From NCBI RefSeq assembly GCF_014333585.1, contig NZ_JACSCW010000005.1, positions 310,001-374,000 of the forward strand: DNA of 64,000 nt, written 5' to 3'. The notes under the pieces are model-generated. The model was not told where the DNA came from and made no database searches. It saw nothing but the letters and a program-made list of their open reading frames with translations. Origin of the DNA: Hymenobacter sp. BT188 (GTDB lineage Bacteria > Bacteroidota > Bacteroidia > Cytophagales > Hymenobacteraceae). The position numbers and the translations under genes were made by a program. Positions 17,455-25,999 of this stretch are shown one piece after another. Position 1 is the first letter of the stretch. Every line of letters begins with the position of its first letter.

Positions 17455-18315
17455 ATGACCATCTTGGAGCTAACGCGCCGCCTCACCACCGCTTTGGGGG
17501 GCATTTATCCTGAGCCTGAAGCCGCTGCCATTGCGGGGCAGGTGATTGAGCATTATCTAGAACTGACTCCTTTAACGCGCCGCATGCAAGCCGTTGAGTT
17601 GTTACCAATAGAGAAGGAGCAACTCATAGAAGCTGCTCAAGCCCGACTCCTGCGCCACGAGCCCCTACAATATGTACTAGGCACTGCTCACTTTGCGGGA
17701 CTGGAGCTGGAAGTGACGCCGGCCACCCTCATCCCCCGGCCCGAAACGGAGGAGCTAGTGGCGCTCATTATTAAAGAGCAAAAAAAAGCCCCCCAGCTTA
17801 CTATTCTGGACATTGGAACCGGTTCGGGCTGTATTCCAGTTGCCCTGAGCCAAGCGTTGCCCACGGCGCGGGTGATAGGAGTAGATATTTCGGTGGAGGC
17901 GCTGGCCGTAGCGCGGCGCAACGCAGCCCGCTATGCACCAAGCGTAGAGCTTCAGCAAGTCGATATTCTGCGGGATGTGCCGGCCGGAATTGCCCCCCGC
18001 AGCTTGGCAGTACTAGTGAGTAATCCGCCCTACGTGCTGGAAAGTGAGCGGGCACGAATGCGACCCAACGTATTGGAATACGAGCCGGCCACTGCGCTAT
18101 TTGTGCCGGATAATGACCCACTGCTTTTCTATCGGCGCATCGCTGAGCTGGGGCAGGAATTATTGCGGCCGGGGGGCAAATTATACTTCGAAATAAACGA
18201 GCAATACGCAACGGCCGTACTCAACCTACTCGCTGAGCTGGGGTACGCTGGGGGGCAAATTCAGCAGGATATATTCGGCAAAGACCGCATGGTGACCGGG
18301 ATAATTGGCGAGTAG
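17455..18315 (+). CDS. prmC: Release factor glutamine methyltransferase
   Basis: A 286-residue S-adenosylmethionine methyltransferase that methylates the GGQ glutamine of peptide release factors. The N-terminal helical domain recognises the release factor. The catalytic domain has ILDIGTGSGCIPVAL (SAM motif I), GVDISVEALAVARRNA, and the NPPY motif (VSNPPYVLESE) that holds the glutamine amide. The length is normal. The gene is remarkable for carrying five GGGGGGC/GCCCCCC repeat copies within 861 bases, in both orientations and different reading frames (17496, 17789, 17992, 18171, 18250), yet all catalytic motifs remain intact. Confidence 0.94.
   Translation: MTILELTRRLTTALGGIYPEPEAAAIAGQVIEHYLELTPLTRRMQAVELLPIEKEQLIEAAQARLLRHEPLQYVLGTAHFAGLELEVTPATLIPRPETEELVALIIKEQKKAPQLTILDIGTGSGCIPVALSQALPTARVIGVDISVEALAVARRNAARYAPSVELQQVDILRDVPAGIAPRSLAVLVSNPPYVLESERARMRPNVLEYEPATALFVPDNDPLLFYRRIAELGQELLRPGGKLYFEINEQYATAVLNLLAELGYAGGQIQQDIFGKDRMVTGIIGE
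17495..18261. repeat. Cluster of five GGGGGGC repeat words inside prmC
   Basis: The copies are: TTTGGGGGGCATTTAT; A-run plus GCCCCCCAG; AATTGCCCCCCGC; CCGGGGGGCAAATTA; CTGGGGGGCAAATTC. They encode LGGI, KKAPQ, IAPR, PGGK and AGGQ respectively, so the same DNA word is read in different frames. That points to a DNA-level rather than a protein-level cause. Confidence 0.7.
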
Positions 18316-18365
18316 GTGCCCGCAGGCTCACAGAATCCGAACTTCTCAAAGTTGTATTCCCGAAA

Positions 18366-18394
18366 TTTCTAAAACTTAAAAAGTCCTACCTTTG
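18366..18394 (+). promoter_or_regulatory. Promoter of the nucleotide-sugar operon
   Basis: TTTC at 18366-18369, a 17-base spacer and TACCTTTG at 18387-18394 fit the Bacteroidota -33/-7 pattern well. The box is 43 bases upstream of the GTG start of the first gene of the operon. Confidence 0.65.
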
Positions 18395-18437
18395 CGGGCT
18401 CAAAATCGGCGGCCTGCCGAGCTAGTTATCTGCTTTC

Positions 18438-19040
18438 GTGACTGATACGGTTGCCTATTTTGCCCACCCCACCGCTGTGCTCGACGACGGCTGCCGCATT
18501 GGCGCCGGGTGTCGCATCTGGCACTTCTCCCACCTGATGGCGGGCTGCGAGCTGGGCGAAAACTGCAGCATCGGGCAGAACGTAATGATAGCCGACGGCG
18601 TCCGCCTGGGGAGCAACGTGAAAGTGCAAAACAACGTGAGCCTCTACACGGGCGTAGAGTGCGCCGATGATGTTTTTCTCGGCCCTTCCGTCGTATTTAC
18701 CAATGTGCGCAACCCGCGTAGCGCCGTGCCGCGCCGCCACGAATATCAACCCACCGTGCTGGAGCGCGGAGTAAGCGTGGGGGCCAATTCTACTATTATA
18801 TGCGGAGTTCGGTTGGGGGAATACGCCTTTGTAGGCGCCGGTTCCGTAGTAACCCACGACGTGGCTCCTTACTCCTTGGTGTATGGTAATCCGGCCCGGC
18901 ATCAAGGCTGGATAAGCCGCGCGGGGCATCGCCTTGCTTTTGATGCCAGCCGGCAAGCAACTTGCCCCGAAAGCGGCATGCAGTATGAATTAACCGTTGA
19001 TAATCAGGTGCTACCTGTTATTTCGATCCAAAATCCATAA
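18438..19040 (+). CDS. WbpD-like left-handed beta-helix N-acetyltransferase
   Basis: A 200-residue hexapeptide-repeat acyltransferase. The repeated turns start at AYFAHPTAVLDDGCRIGAGC and continue with CELGENCSIGQNVMIADGVRLG and ADDVFLGPSVVFTNVRNP. IWHFSH near residue 30 is typical of the WbpD/WlbB group, which acetylates the 3-amino group of UDP-2-acetamido-3-amino-glucuronate. The start is GTG at 18438, since no ATG precedes the first repeat turn. It is the first gene of the operon. The 3-oxidase and aminotransferase partners (WbpB/WbpE) are not in the window, so the exact substrate is open. Confidence 0.82.
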   Translation: MTDTVAYFAHPTAVLDDGCRIGAGCRIWHFSHLMAGCELGENCSIGQNVMIADGVRLGSNVKVQNNVSLYTGVECADDVFLGPSVVFTNVRNPRSAVPRRHEYQPTVLERGVSVGANSTIICGVRLGEYAFVGAGSVVTHDVAPYSLVYGNPARHQGWISRAGHRLAFDASRQATCPESGMQYELTVDNQVLPVISIQNP

Positions 19041-19066
19041 GTCAAAACTCAGAATTTTCTCTCCCT

Positions 19067-20362
19067 GTGTACGAGCAATTACTTCAGAAAAAAGCCAAGC
19101 TAGCCGTTATCGGTCTTGGGTATGTGGGCTTGCCTATCGCCCTTGAGTTTGCCCGCAAACTCAGCGTTATCGGCTTCGATATAAACGCCGCCCGCGTCGA
19201 CTTGATGCGAAATGGCATAGACCCCAGCGGCGAGTTGGAGGCCAAAGACTTCGAGGGCTGCGACATCACGTTCACCGACTCTTTGGAGGTATTGCGTGAG
19301 GCCAATTTCTACATCGTGGCCGTGCCCACGCCCATCGACGAGCACGCCATGCCTGATTTAAAGCCCCTTCTGGGTGCCTCAACCAGCGTAGGCAAAGTGC
19401 TCAAAAAGGGTGATTACGTAGTGTTTGAAAGCACCGTATATCCCGGTTGCACCGAGGAAGACTGTATCCCAGTGATGGAGAAGCTGTCGGGCCTGTCGTT
19501 CCCTCAGGATTTCAAGGTGGGCTACTCACCCGAGCGTATCAATCCCGGTGATAAAGAGCACACACTGACCAGCATTATAAAAGTGGTGGCCGGCTGCGAT
19601 GATGAGTCGCTGGACATCATTGCCAAACTCTATGAGTTGGTGGTGAAGGCTGGTGTGCATCGGGCTAGCAGCATTAAAGTGGCCGAGGCCGCCAAGATTA
19701 TCGAGAACACCCAGCGCGATGTCAACATTGCGCTGATGAATGAGTTGTCGTTGATTTTTGACCGCATGAACATCAATACCTACGAGGTGTTGGAGGCTGC
19801 GGGCACCAAATGGAATTTCCTCAAATTCTCGCCCGGCTTGGTAGGCGGTCACTGCATTGGTGTCGACCCTTACTACCTAACGTACAAAGCGAAAGAGCTA
19901 GGCTTCGATGCCAAGGTTATCCTTTCGGGTCGCAGCACCAACGACAATATGGGCGCTTACATCGCCCGCAAAACGGTGCAGATGATGATTAAGCAGGGTA
20001 AGGACGTAGCCAGAAGTCGGGTACTAGTGATGGGTGCTACCTTTAAGGAAAACGTAGAAGATATTCGTAACTCTAAGGTGGCCGACGTGATTCAGGAATT
20101 GAAAAACTTCTCTGTTAACGTGGACATCGTGGATCCCCACGCGGACTCTGACGAGCTACACCATGAGTATGGCTTCCGTCTCACATCCGCCGATGAGACA
20201 AGAACTGACTATGATGCCGTTATTGTAGCCGTCAGCCATAAGCCTTACCTCGAAAAGAACGAAGCATATTTTAAGTCAATCACGGCCGAAAACGCCGTAC
20301 TAGTTGATATTAAGGGACTGTACCGCAGCAAGATGCAGGATATGCATTACTGGAGCTTGTAA
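19067..20362 (+). CDS. tviB: UDP-N-acetylhexosamine 6-dehydrogenase (TviB/WbpA-like)
   Basis: A 431-residue nucleotide-sugar dehydrogenase that oxidises the C6 hydroxyl to a carboxylate with two NAD. The Rossmann motif is VIGLGYVGLPIALEFA. The middle domain has the SPERINPGDKEH motif, and the catalytic Cys lies in GGHCIGVDPYYLTYKA. The subgroup motif set fits TviB/WbpA (UDP-GlcNAc) better than UDP-glucose dehydrogenase. The start is a GTG at 19067. It follows the acetyltransferase by 26 bases. With the WbpP-like epimerase downstream it could make UDP-GalNAcA, as in Vi antigen synthesis; that is inference from family pairing. Confidence 0.88.
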   Translation: MYEQLLQKKAKLAVIGLGYVGLPIALEFARKLSVIGFDINAARVDLMRNGIDPSGELEAKDFEGCDITFTDSLEVLREANFYIVAVPTPIDEHAMPDLKPLLGASTSVGKVLKKGDYVVFESTVYPGCTEEDCIPVMEKLSGLSFPQDFKVGYSPERINPGDKEHTLTSIIKVVAGCDDESLDIIAKLYELVVKAGVHRASSIKVAEAAKIIENTQRDVNIALMNELSLIFDRMNINTYEVLEAAGTKWNFLKFSPGLVGGHCIGVDPYYLTYKAKELGFDAKVILSGRSTNDNMGAYIARKTVQMMIKQGKDVARSRVLVMGATFKENVEDIRNSKVADVIQELKNFSVNVDIVDPHADSDELHHEYGFRLTSADETRTDYDAVIVAVSHKPYLEKNEAYFKSITAENAVLVDIKGLYRSKMQDMHYWSL

Positions 20363-20377
20363 GGAAACAAACTAGAT

Positions 20378-21415
20378 ATGGAAAGGACGAAAATATTAGT
20401 AACAGGCGGTGCAGGTTATATTGGCTCGCACGCAGTGGTAGAGCTGTATGAAGCTGGATATCAGCCCGTTATTGTCGATAACTTCAGTAACTCTTCCGAG
20501 TCTGTGATGCACGGACTAAAAGAGATTCTGGGTACGAGCATTGCGTGCTATGCTATCGACTGCGCTGATGAAATAGCGCTGCGGAAGGTTTTTGCACACG
20601 AAAAAGACGTGCGCGGTGCCATCCACTTTGCCGCCTACAAAGCGGTCGGCGAGTCGGTGCAGAAGCCACTGGCTTACTATCACAACAATATCGACTCCTT
20701 ACTCACGCTCCTGAAAGTAATGCAGGAGTTTGAGGTGCCTAACGTAGTATTTTCTTCTTCTTGCACCGTGTACGGCATTCCCGACCATCTGCCCGTTACG
20801 GAGGAGACGCCCACCAAGCCGGCTACCTCGCCCTACGGCAACACGAAGAAGATATGTGAAGACATACTGCGTGACGTAGTGGCCGCGCCGAATAGCAGCG
20901 TGCGTACAATCTTACTACGCTATTTCAATCCTATCGGAGCTCATCCTTCGGCCCTGATTGGTGAGTTGCCGCTAGGCGTACCTAACAATCTGGTGCCTTT
21001 CGTGACCCAAACGGCGGCTGGCATTCGGGAGAAGCTCACCATTTTTGGCAATACGTACGACACCCCCGACGGCACCAACATCCGCGACTACATTCACGTG
21101 GTAGACTTGGCAAAGGCTCACGTGGTGGCCGTGGAACGTCTGTTAAAGGGTGAAAGCGAGCCAGTTGAAACCTTCAATGTTGGCACCGGTCGCGGCAATA
21201 GCGTACTTGAAGTAGTGCAGACATTTGAGAAGGCAACTGGCCAGAAGCTCAATTACGTGATCGGTCCTCCTCGCCCCGGCGACGTTCCGGCAATTTATGC
21301 CGATGTAACGAAGGCGAATCAGGTGCTAGGGTTTGAAACCACTACTACCTTAGAGGAAAGCCTGGCTAGCTCCTGGAAGTGGCAGCAGAAATTGATGGCG
21401 GATAATGCGGGTTAA
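20378..21415 (+). CDS. galE: UDP-glucose 4-epimerase
   Basis: A 345-residue extended short-chain dehydrogenase/reductase that interconverts UDP-glucose and UDP-galactose with bound NAD. It has VTGGAGYIGSHAVVEL at the N-terminus, FAAYKAVGESVQKPLAYYHNN, the catalytic SSSCTVYG and the YxxxK pair in SPYGNTKK. RYFNPIGAHPS and DGTNIRDYIHVVDLA are standard GalE segments. It begins 15 bases after the dehydrogenase gene, consistent with one transcript. Confidence 0.92.
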   Translation: MERTKILVTGGAGYIGSHAVVELYEAGYQPVIVDNFSNSSESVMHGLKEILGTSIACYAIDCADEIALRKVFAHEKDVRGAIHFAAYKAVGESVQKPLAYYHNNIDSLLTLLKVMQEFEVPNVVFSSSCTVYGIPDHLPVTEETPTKPATSPYGNTKKICEDILRDVVAAPNSSVRTILLRYFNPIGAHPSALIGELPLGVPNNLVPFVTQTAAGIREKLTIFGNTYDTPDGTNIRDYIHVVDLAKAHVVAVERLLKGESEPVETFNVGTGRGNSVLEVVQTFEKATGQKLNYVIGPPRPGDVPAIYADVTKANQVLGFETTTTLEESLASSWKWQQKLMADNAG

Positions 21416-21464
21416 AGAGCTGAACAATGGCTTTTTAATCATTTAAAGGTTCAACTGTAAGCAA

Positions 21465-22517
21465 ATGAAAATTATTATCACTGGCGGTGCTGGGTTTATT
21501 GGATCGCACGTAGTGCGCCTGTTTGTAACCAAATACCCAGAGTACCAGATTATCAATCTGGATGCGCTGACTTACGCGGGCAACCTTGAAAACCTGCGCG
21601 ACATAGAGAACGCGCCTAATTACCGCTTTATAAAAGGCGACATTGCCGATCAGCCATTCATTGATGAGCTGTTTGCGCGCGAAGAACCCGATGCAGTAAT
21701 CCATCTCGCTGCCGAGTCGCATGTGGACCGCTCTATCACTGACCCGTTGGCTTTCGTAAAGACTAATGTGCTCGGGACGGTGCACTTGTTGAATGCGGCC
21801 AAAAACCTATGGAAACCGCTGGGGTATGAGGGCAAAACGTTCTACCACGTAAGTACCGACGAAGTATACGGCTCCCTGGAAATGGGTCCTGATATGTTCA
21901 CGGAGGACACGGCGTATGATCCTCGCTCTCCCTATTCGGCTTCCAAGGCAAGCTCCGACCACTTTGTGCGGGCATGGTATCACACTTATGGTTTGCCGGT
22001 GAAGCTGAGCAACTGCTCTAATAACTACGGACCCAATCATTTTCCGGAAAAGCTGATTCCGTTGGCTATTCACCGCATCCGCACTCAGCAGCCGGTACCG
22101 GTGTATGGTAAGGGCGAAAATGTGCGCGACTGGCTCTTTGTGAAAGATCATGCTACGGCCATCGATGCGGTGTTTCATAAAGGCAAAGTGGGTGACACCT
22201 ACAATATTGGGGGCGTAAATGAGTGGCAAAACCTGGAGCTGATTCATCTGCTGTGTGATGTAGTGGACGAGAAAACCGGCCAGGCTCCTGGCACTTCGCG
22301 CAAGCTGATCACCTTCGTGAAAGACCGGGCCGGGCACGACCTACGCTACGCCATCGATTCCAGCAAAATCATGAAAGAACTGGGCTGGAAGCCTTCTGTT
22401 ACGTTCGAGCAAGGCCTGGCCCAAACGGTAGATTGGTACCTAGCAAATACCGAATGGCTAGAGCGAGTGACTACCGGTGCCTACCAAGAATACTATATTA
22501 AGCAGTACAGTAATTAA
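21465..22517 (+). CDS. rfbB: dTDP-glucose 4,6-dehydratase
   Basis: A 350-residue SDR enzyme, also called RmlB, that converts dTDP-glucose to dTDP-4-keto-6-deoxyglucose. It shows ITGGAGFIGSHVVRLF, LDALTYAGNLENL, HLAAESHVDRSI, VSTDEVYGSL and the YSASKASSDH catalytic Tyr-Lys, plus SNNYGPNHFPEKLIPL. All are characteristic of RmlB. The rhamnose genes rmlC and rmlD are absent here, so the final deoxysugar is unknown. The partner rfbA is two genes downstream. A pair of competing hairpins follows the stop codon. Confidence 0.94.
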   Translation: MKIIITGGAGFIGSHVVRLFVTKYPEYQIINLDALTYAGNLENLRDIENAPNYRFIKGDIADQPFIDELFAREEPDAVIHLAAESHVDRSITDPLAFVKTNVLGTVHLLNAAKNLWKPLGYEGKTFYHVSTDEVYGSLEMGPDMFTEDTAYDPRSPYSASKASSDHFVRAWYHTYGLPVKLSNCSNNYGPNHFPEKLIPLAIHRIRTQQPVPVYGKGENVRDWLFVKDHATAIDAVFHKGKVGDTYNIGGVNEWQNLELIHLLCDVVDEKTGQAPGTSRKLITFVKDRAGHDLRYAIDSSKIMKELGWKPSVTFEQGLAQTVDWYLANTEWLERVTTGAYQEYYIKQYSN

Positions 22518-22518
22518 T

Positions 22519-22561
22519 GCATGAGGAGCCACAACTCATGCCTAGCAGGTAGTGGCTCCTC
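22519..22561 (+). promoter_or_regulatory. Two overlapping inverted repeats, possible attenuator
   Basis: GCATGAG (22519-22525) pairs with CTCATGC (22535-22541). GAGGAGCCAC (22523-22532) pairs perfectly with GTGGCTCCTC (22552-22561) and is followed by TTTCC. The two left arms overlap, so the structures exclude each other. They sit between rfbB and the WbpP-like gene inside the operon. Confidence 0.4.
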
Positions 22562-22584
22562 TTTCCTTCACATTCCCCGATAAC

Positions 22585-23592
22585 GTGTACGAAACCCCTT
22601 TTCACGACCAGCCCCTCGATAACTTGACTTTTTTGGTAACGGGTGGTGCTGGCTTCATTGGCTCCAACCTGGTTGAATACCTGCTTAAGTACGGCGCCGG
22701 GCGCGTGCGTGTGCTGGATAATTACTCCAACGGCTTCCGCAAAAATATACGTCTGTTTGAGGAGCACCCGGCATTAGAAGTTATCGAGGGCGACATCCGC
22801 GACCCACAGGTGTGCCGCGACGCTTGCCAGGGGGCAAATGTGGTGCTGCATCAGGCTGCGCTGGGCTCCGTACCACGTTCTATCAATGACCCCATCACTA
22901 GTAATGATGTGAACGTGGGAGGCTTCGTGAATATGCTGGTAGCTGCTAAAGAGGCTAACGTGCAGCGCTTTGTATATGCGGCTTCTTCGTCAACCTACGG
23001 CGATTCACCTCACCTGCCGAAGGTGGAAGACCGTATCGGGAAGCCTCTGTCGCCGTATGCTGTGACTAAGTACGCCAATGAGCTTTACGCTGATGTATTT
23101 GGTAAAACCTATGGCATGCCTATTATCGGCTTGCGCTACTTCAACATTTTTGGCCCCCGCCAAGATCCTAATGGTGCTTATGCGGCCGTAATTCCGCTAT
23201 TTATTGACGCGGTGTTGCAAGGAAAAGCCCCCCGTATGAACGGAGATGGTGGCCAGACGCGCGACTTTACTTTCGTCGAAAACTGTGTGCAGGCCAACAT
23301 CAGAGCGGCTTTGACCACGAATCCGGCAGCGCTGAATGAGGTGTATAACATTGCCGTAGCAGACCGCACGTCGCTCAACGACTTGTTTAACATCCTGAAG
23401 GAGGAAGCTGGCTCCGACATCACACCCGAATATGGCCCCGATCGGCCCGGTGATATTCGCGACTCGCTGGCTGATATTTCTAAGGCAAAGAACCTGCTCG
23501 GCTATGATCCTCAGATTCGCATTCGGGAAGGCTTACAGCAAACACTGGCGTGGTTTAAAGCAAATCAGGCTTTCATTCGCGAGAGCAACTAA
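22585..23592 (+). CDS. wbpP: UDP-N-acetylglucosamine 4-epimerase (WbpP/TviC-like)
   Basis: An SDR epimerase of about 335 residues. It has VTGGAGFIGSNLVEYLL, LHQAALGSVPRSINDPITSN, AASSSTYGDSPHLPKVED, KPLSPYAVTKYANELYADVF and RYFNIFGPRQDPNGAYAAVIP, all typical of Pseudomonas WbpP. WbpP acts on UDP-GlcNAc/UDP-GalNAc and their uronic acids. The GTG at 22585 is chosen as start. Another GTG at 22552 is buried in the inverted repeat upstream and would add 11 residues without family support. It lies between rfbB and rfbA and pairs functionally with the TviB-like dehydrogenase. Confidence 0.88.
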   Translation: MYETPFHDQPLDNLTFLVTGGAGFIGSNLVEYLLKYGAGRVRVLDNYSNGFRKNIRLFEEHPALEVIEGDIRDPQVCRDACQGANVVLHQAALGSVPRSINDPITSNDVNVGGFVNMLVAAKEANVQRFVYAASSSTYGDSPHLPKVEDRIGKPLSPYAVTKYANELYADVFGKTYGMPIIGLRYFNIFGPRQDPNGAYAAVIPLFIDAVLQGKAPRMNGDGGQTRDFTFVENCVQANIRAALTTNPAALNEVYNIAVADRTSLNDLFNILKEEAGSDITPEYGPDRPGDIRDSLADISKAKNLLGYDPQIRIREGLQQTLAWFKANQAFIRESN

Positions 23593-23658
23593 ACTTTGGG
23601 CGGCCATGCAGGCCGTTCGTGTCTCATTCTATTTATACTCGGTTCGTCTTCCTAACAA

Positions 23659-24537
23659 ATGAAAGGTATTATACTCGCCGGTGGATCCGGCACCCGACTG
23701 CATCCCCTCACGCTGGCCGTTAGCAAGCAGCTTATGCCGGTGTATGACAAGCCCATGATTTATTATCCGCTGTCTATTTTGATGATGGCCGGAATTCGGG
23801 ATATCCTGCTCATTACCACGCCCCATGATCAGGAGCAATTTAAGCGTTTGCTTGGGGATGGAAAGAGCTTGGGTTGCAACTTCCAATATGCCATTCAGGA
23901 AGTGCCCAACGGCTTGGCTCAGGCGTTTGTCATTGGTGCCGACTTTATCGGTGATGATAAAGTAGCCTTGGTCTTGGGGGATAACATTTTCTACGGCGAA
24001 GGACTAGAACAATTGTTGCAAAGTAACAGCAACCCCGACGGTGGCGTGGTGTATGCCTACCACGTAAATGACCCCGAGCGCTACGGCGTAGTAGAGTTTG
24101 ATGCTGATAAAAAGGCTCTTAGTATTGAGGAAAAGCCTAAAGCTCCAAAAAGCAACTATGCGGTGCCGGGCCTGTACTTCTATGATAACGAAGTAATTGA
24201 GATTGCTCGTAACCTCAAGCCCAGCCCTCGGGGCGAGTACGAAATCACAGACGTAAATCAGGAGTATCTGCGTCGTGGCAAGCTGAAAGTAGGGATTCTG
24301 GGTCGCGGCACGGCTTGGCTGGATACCGGTACGTTTGAGAGCTTGATGCAGGCCTCCGAGTTTGTGCGGGTAATTGAGCATCGTCAGGGCTTGAAAGTAG
24401 GATCCATTGAGGAAGTCGCTTACCGTCAGGGTTTTATTACGGCTGATCAGCTGCGAAAAATTGCCGAGCCCTTGCGCAAAAGCGGTTATGGCGATTATCT
24501 GATGAACCTGCCCGAAACGCAGATGCTGGAAGCGTAA
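23659..24537 (+). CDS. rfbA: Glucose-1-phosphate thymidylyltransferase
   Basis: A 292-residue nucleotidyltransferase (RmlA) that makes dTDP-glucose, the substrate of RfbB. The N-terminal nucleotide-binding motif is GIILAGGSGTRLHPLT, followed by SKQLMPVYDKPMIYYPLS, VLGDNIFYG, IEEKPKAPKSNYAVPGLYFYD and RGTAWLDTGT. The length is normal. It is the last gene of the operon and is followed by the strong terminator at 24557-24592. Confidence 0.95.
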   Translation: MKGIILAGGSGTRLHPLTLAVSKQLMPVYDKPMIYYPLSILMMAGIRDILLITTPHDQEQFKRLLGDGKSLGCNFQYAIQEVPNGLAQAFVIGADFIGDDKVALVLGDNIFYGEGLEQLLQSNSNPDGGVVYAYHVNDPERYGVVEFDADKKALSIEEKPKAPKSNYAVPGLYFYDNEVIEIARNLKPSPRGEYEITDVNQEYLRRGKLKVGILGRGTAWLDTGTFESLMQASEFVRVIEHRQGLKVGSIEEVAYRQGFITADQLRKIAEPLRKSGYGDYLMNLPETQMLEA

Positions 24538-24556
24538 ATACACAGAAATAATATAT

Positions 24557-24592
24557 AAAAAAGCCCCCCAAATTGACCTGGGGGGCTTTTTT
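24557..24592. terminator. Bidirectional terminator with GCCCCCCA/TGGGGGGC stem
   Basis: A6-GCCCCCC pairs with GGGGGGC-T6 around a short loop. It ends the nucleotide-sugar operon and may also act on the convergent chrA transcript. Both arms are copies of the word repeated across the window. Confidence 0.9.
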
Positions 24593-24612
24593 ATGTCTGT
24601 GTCAGAGAAATG

Positions 24613-25845
24613 TTAAAACAAGAGTCCAGCTAATAGTCCGGCCCCGATGATAGCGTAGGACGGGATTTTATTCCATAGTAGCAGCAGGAAAGTAGCGGCT
24701 ACCAAAATCAGATTGATGGGCGTATCAGGCAGCGGATGGTAGAGCAGAAAGGTGGCTGCCCACACCAGGCCCGCACTCACGGCATTAATGCCTTCCAACG
24801 ACGCTTTTACCACGCGGTACTGCTTCAGCTGGTCCCAGAAGCGAATCAGAAAGAAGATGAGAAAGGTGCCCGGCAGAAAAATACCCGCTGAAGCAACCAA
24901 TGCACCCAACAGTTGGCCGCTCACACCAGCATCTTCCCGCCGCATGGCAAGCGTACCGATATAGGAAGCAAAGGAGAAGTTAGGCCCTGGCATGGCCTGC
25001 ACCAGTCCCAGCCCTGATAGAAACTCCGGGGCTGTGAGGTAGCGCTTAAACTCCACAAACTCAGCAAACAGGAGCGGAGCCAGCACTTGCCCGCCCCCAA
25101 ATACGAGGCTGCCGTTGCGATAGAAGTTCTCGAAAAGACGCACCGGTAGCCAGCGTGTGTAATGACCTAGTACGGCCGCAGCTACTAGCACACCCAGCCA
25201 AAGAATAAAATTGGCCCACTCCACGCGCAGTGGCTGCTTTTGCTCCACCTGCGGCAGTTTGCTATACCGAAAGGCCGTAATTAGCCCCCCAGCCAATAGA
25301 AGTAAGGGCAATACGGCCGGCAACTGGAAGGAATAAGCAAGCATGGCCCCCGACACCATCAGGGCTACAGAGGTCTTGGTATGGATTACCTTTTCGGCAA
25401 TTTTATACGCTGAGTAAGCCACAAAGCCAATGGCAATAGGCTGCACAAACTGCACCAGTCGAGCTACCAGTCCAGCATCCAAATAGCTGATGCTGAGGGC
25501 GAAAACAGTCATGAACGTCACGGCGGGCATCATCCAGACCAGCAGCGTGAGATAGGCTAGGTTGGGGCCGCCCAGCCGGAAGCCAATTGCAGTAATCGTT
25601 TGGGTAGAGGAAGGGCCAGGCACAATCTGACACAAAGCCGTTAGCTCCACCAACTCCGCCGACGTGAGGTAGCGTCGCTTATCAACCAGCAAGCGGAACA
25701 TCATGGCTAGGTGCGCCTGCGGGCCGCCAAAGCTGGTGAGAGCCAGCACGGCCACATCCTTCAGGAAAATGATACCGCGTACGCGCTTGGTGCGGTTGCC
25801 GCTCCGGCGGGGTGGGGGAACCAAGCTAACCTCTTCCGTTTCCAC
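24613..25845 (-). CDS. chrA: Chromate transporter, ChrA family
   Basis: A 410-residue inner-membrane protein of the CHR superfamily in its long, two-domain form. The N-terminal half has ALTSFGGPQAHLAMMFRLLV and CQIVPGPSSTQTITAIG. The C-terminal half repeats the pattern with GSLVFGGGQVLAPLL and AMPGPNFSFASYIG. There are about ten to twelve hydrophobic segments. Known members export chromate. Transport of chromate here is by family only. The first ~30 residues are hydrophilic and charged, consistent with a cytoplasmic tail, so the ATG at 25845 is accepted. Confidence 0.9.
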   Translation of the reverse strand: METEEVSLVPPPRRSGNRTKRVRGIIFLKDVAVLALTSFGGPQAHLAMMFRLLVDKRRYLTSAELVELTALCQIVPGPSSTQTITAIGFRLGGPNLAYLTLLVWMMPAVTFMTVFALSISYLDAGLVARLVQFVQPIAIGFVAYSAYKIAEKVIHTKTSVALMVSGAMLAYSFQLPAVLPLLLLAGGLITAFRYSKLPQVEQKQPLRVEWANFILWLGVLVAAAVLGHYTRWLPVRLFENFYRNGSLVFGGGQVLAPLLFAEFVEFKRYLTAPEFLSGLGLVQAMPGPNFSFASYIGTLAMRREDAGVSGQLLGALVASAGIFLPGTFLIFFLIRFWDQLKQYRVVKASLEGINAVSAGLVWAATFLLYHPLPDTPINLILVAATFLLLLWNKIPSYAIIGAGLLAGLLF

Positions 25846-25921
25846 TTTTTTAGAGCTTGGTACTTTTAACAGCCAGATACTAAGGCCTTCATAGTGCGAA
25901 GAAAAGATACGGTATTATCAG

Positions 25922-25958
25922 AAAAAAGCCCCCCAGAAAAATGCCGGGGGGCTTTTTT
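25922..25958. terminator. Terminator with G6C stem
   Basis: A6-GCCCCCC and GGGGGGC-T6 pair around a loop of about ten bases. It lies 42 bases after the stop codon of the minus-strand oxygenase gene and upstream of chrA, so it isolates the two minus-strand genes. Confidence 0.85.
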
Positions 25959-25999
25959 ACCTCAATTATCGGTTGTCAGAAGTTAGCTGACAACAACAG

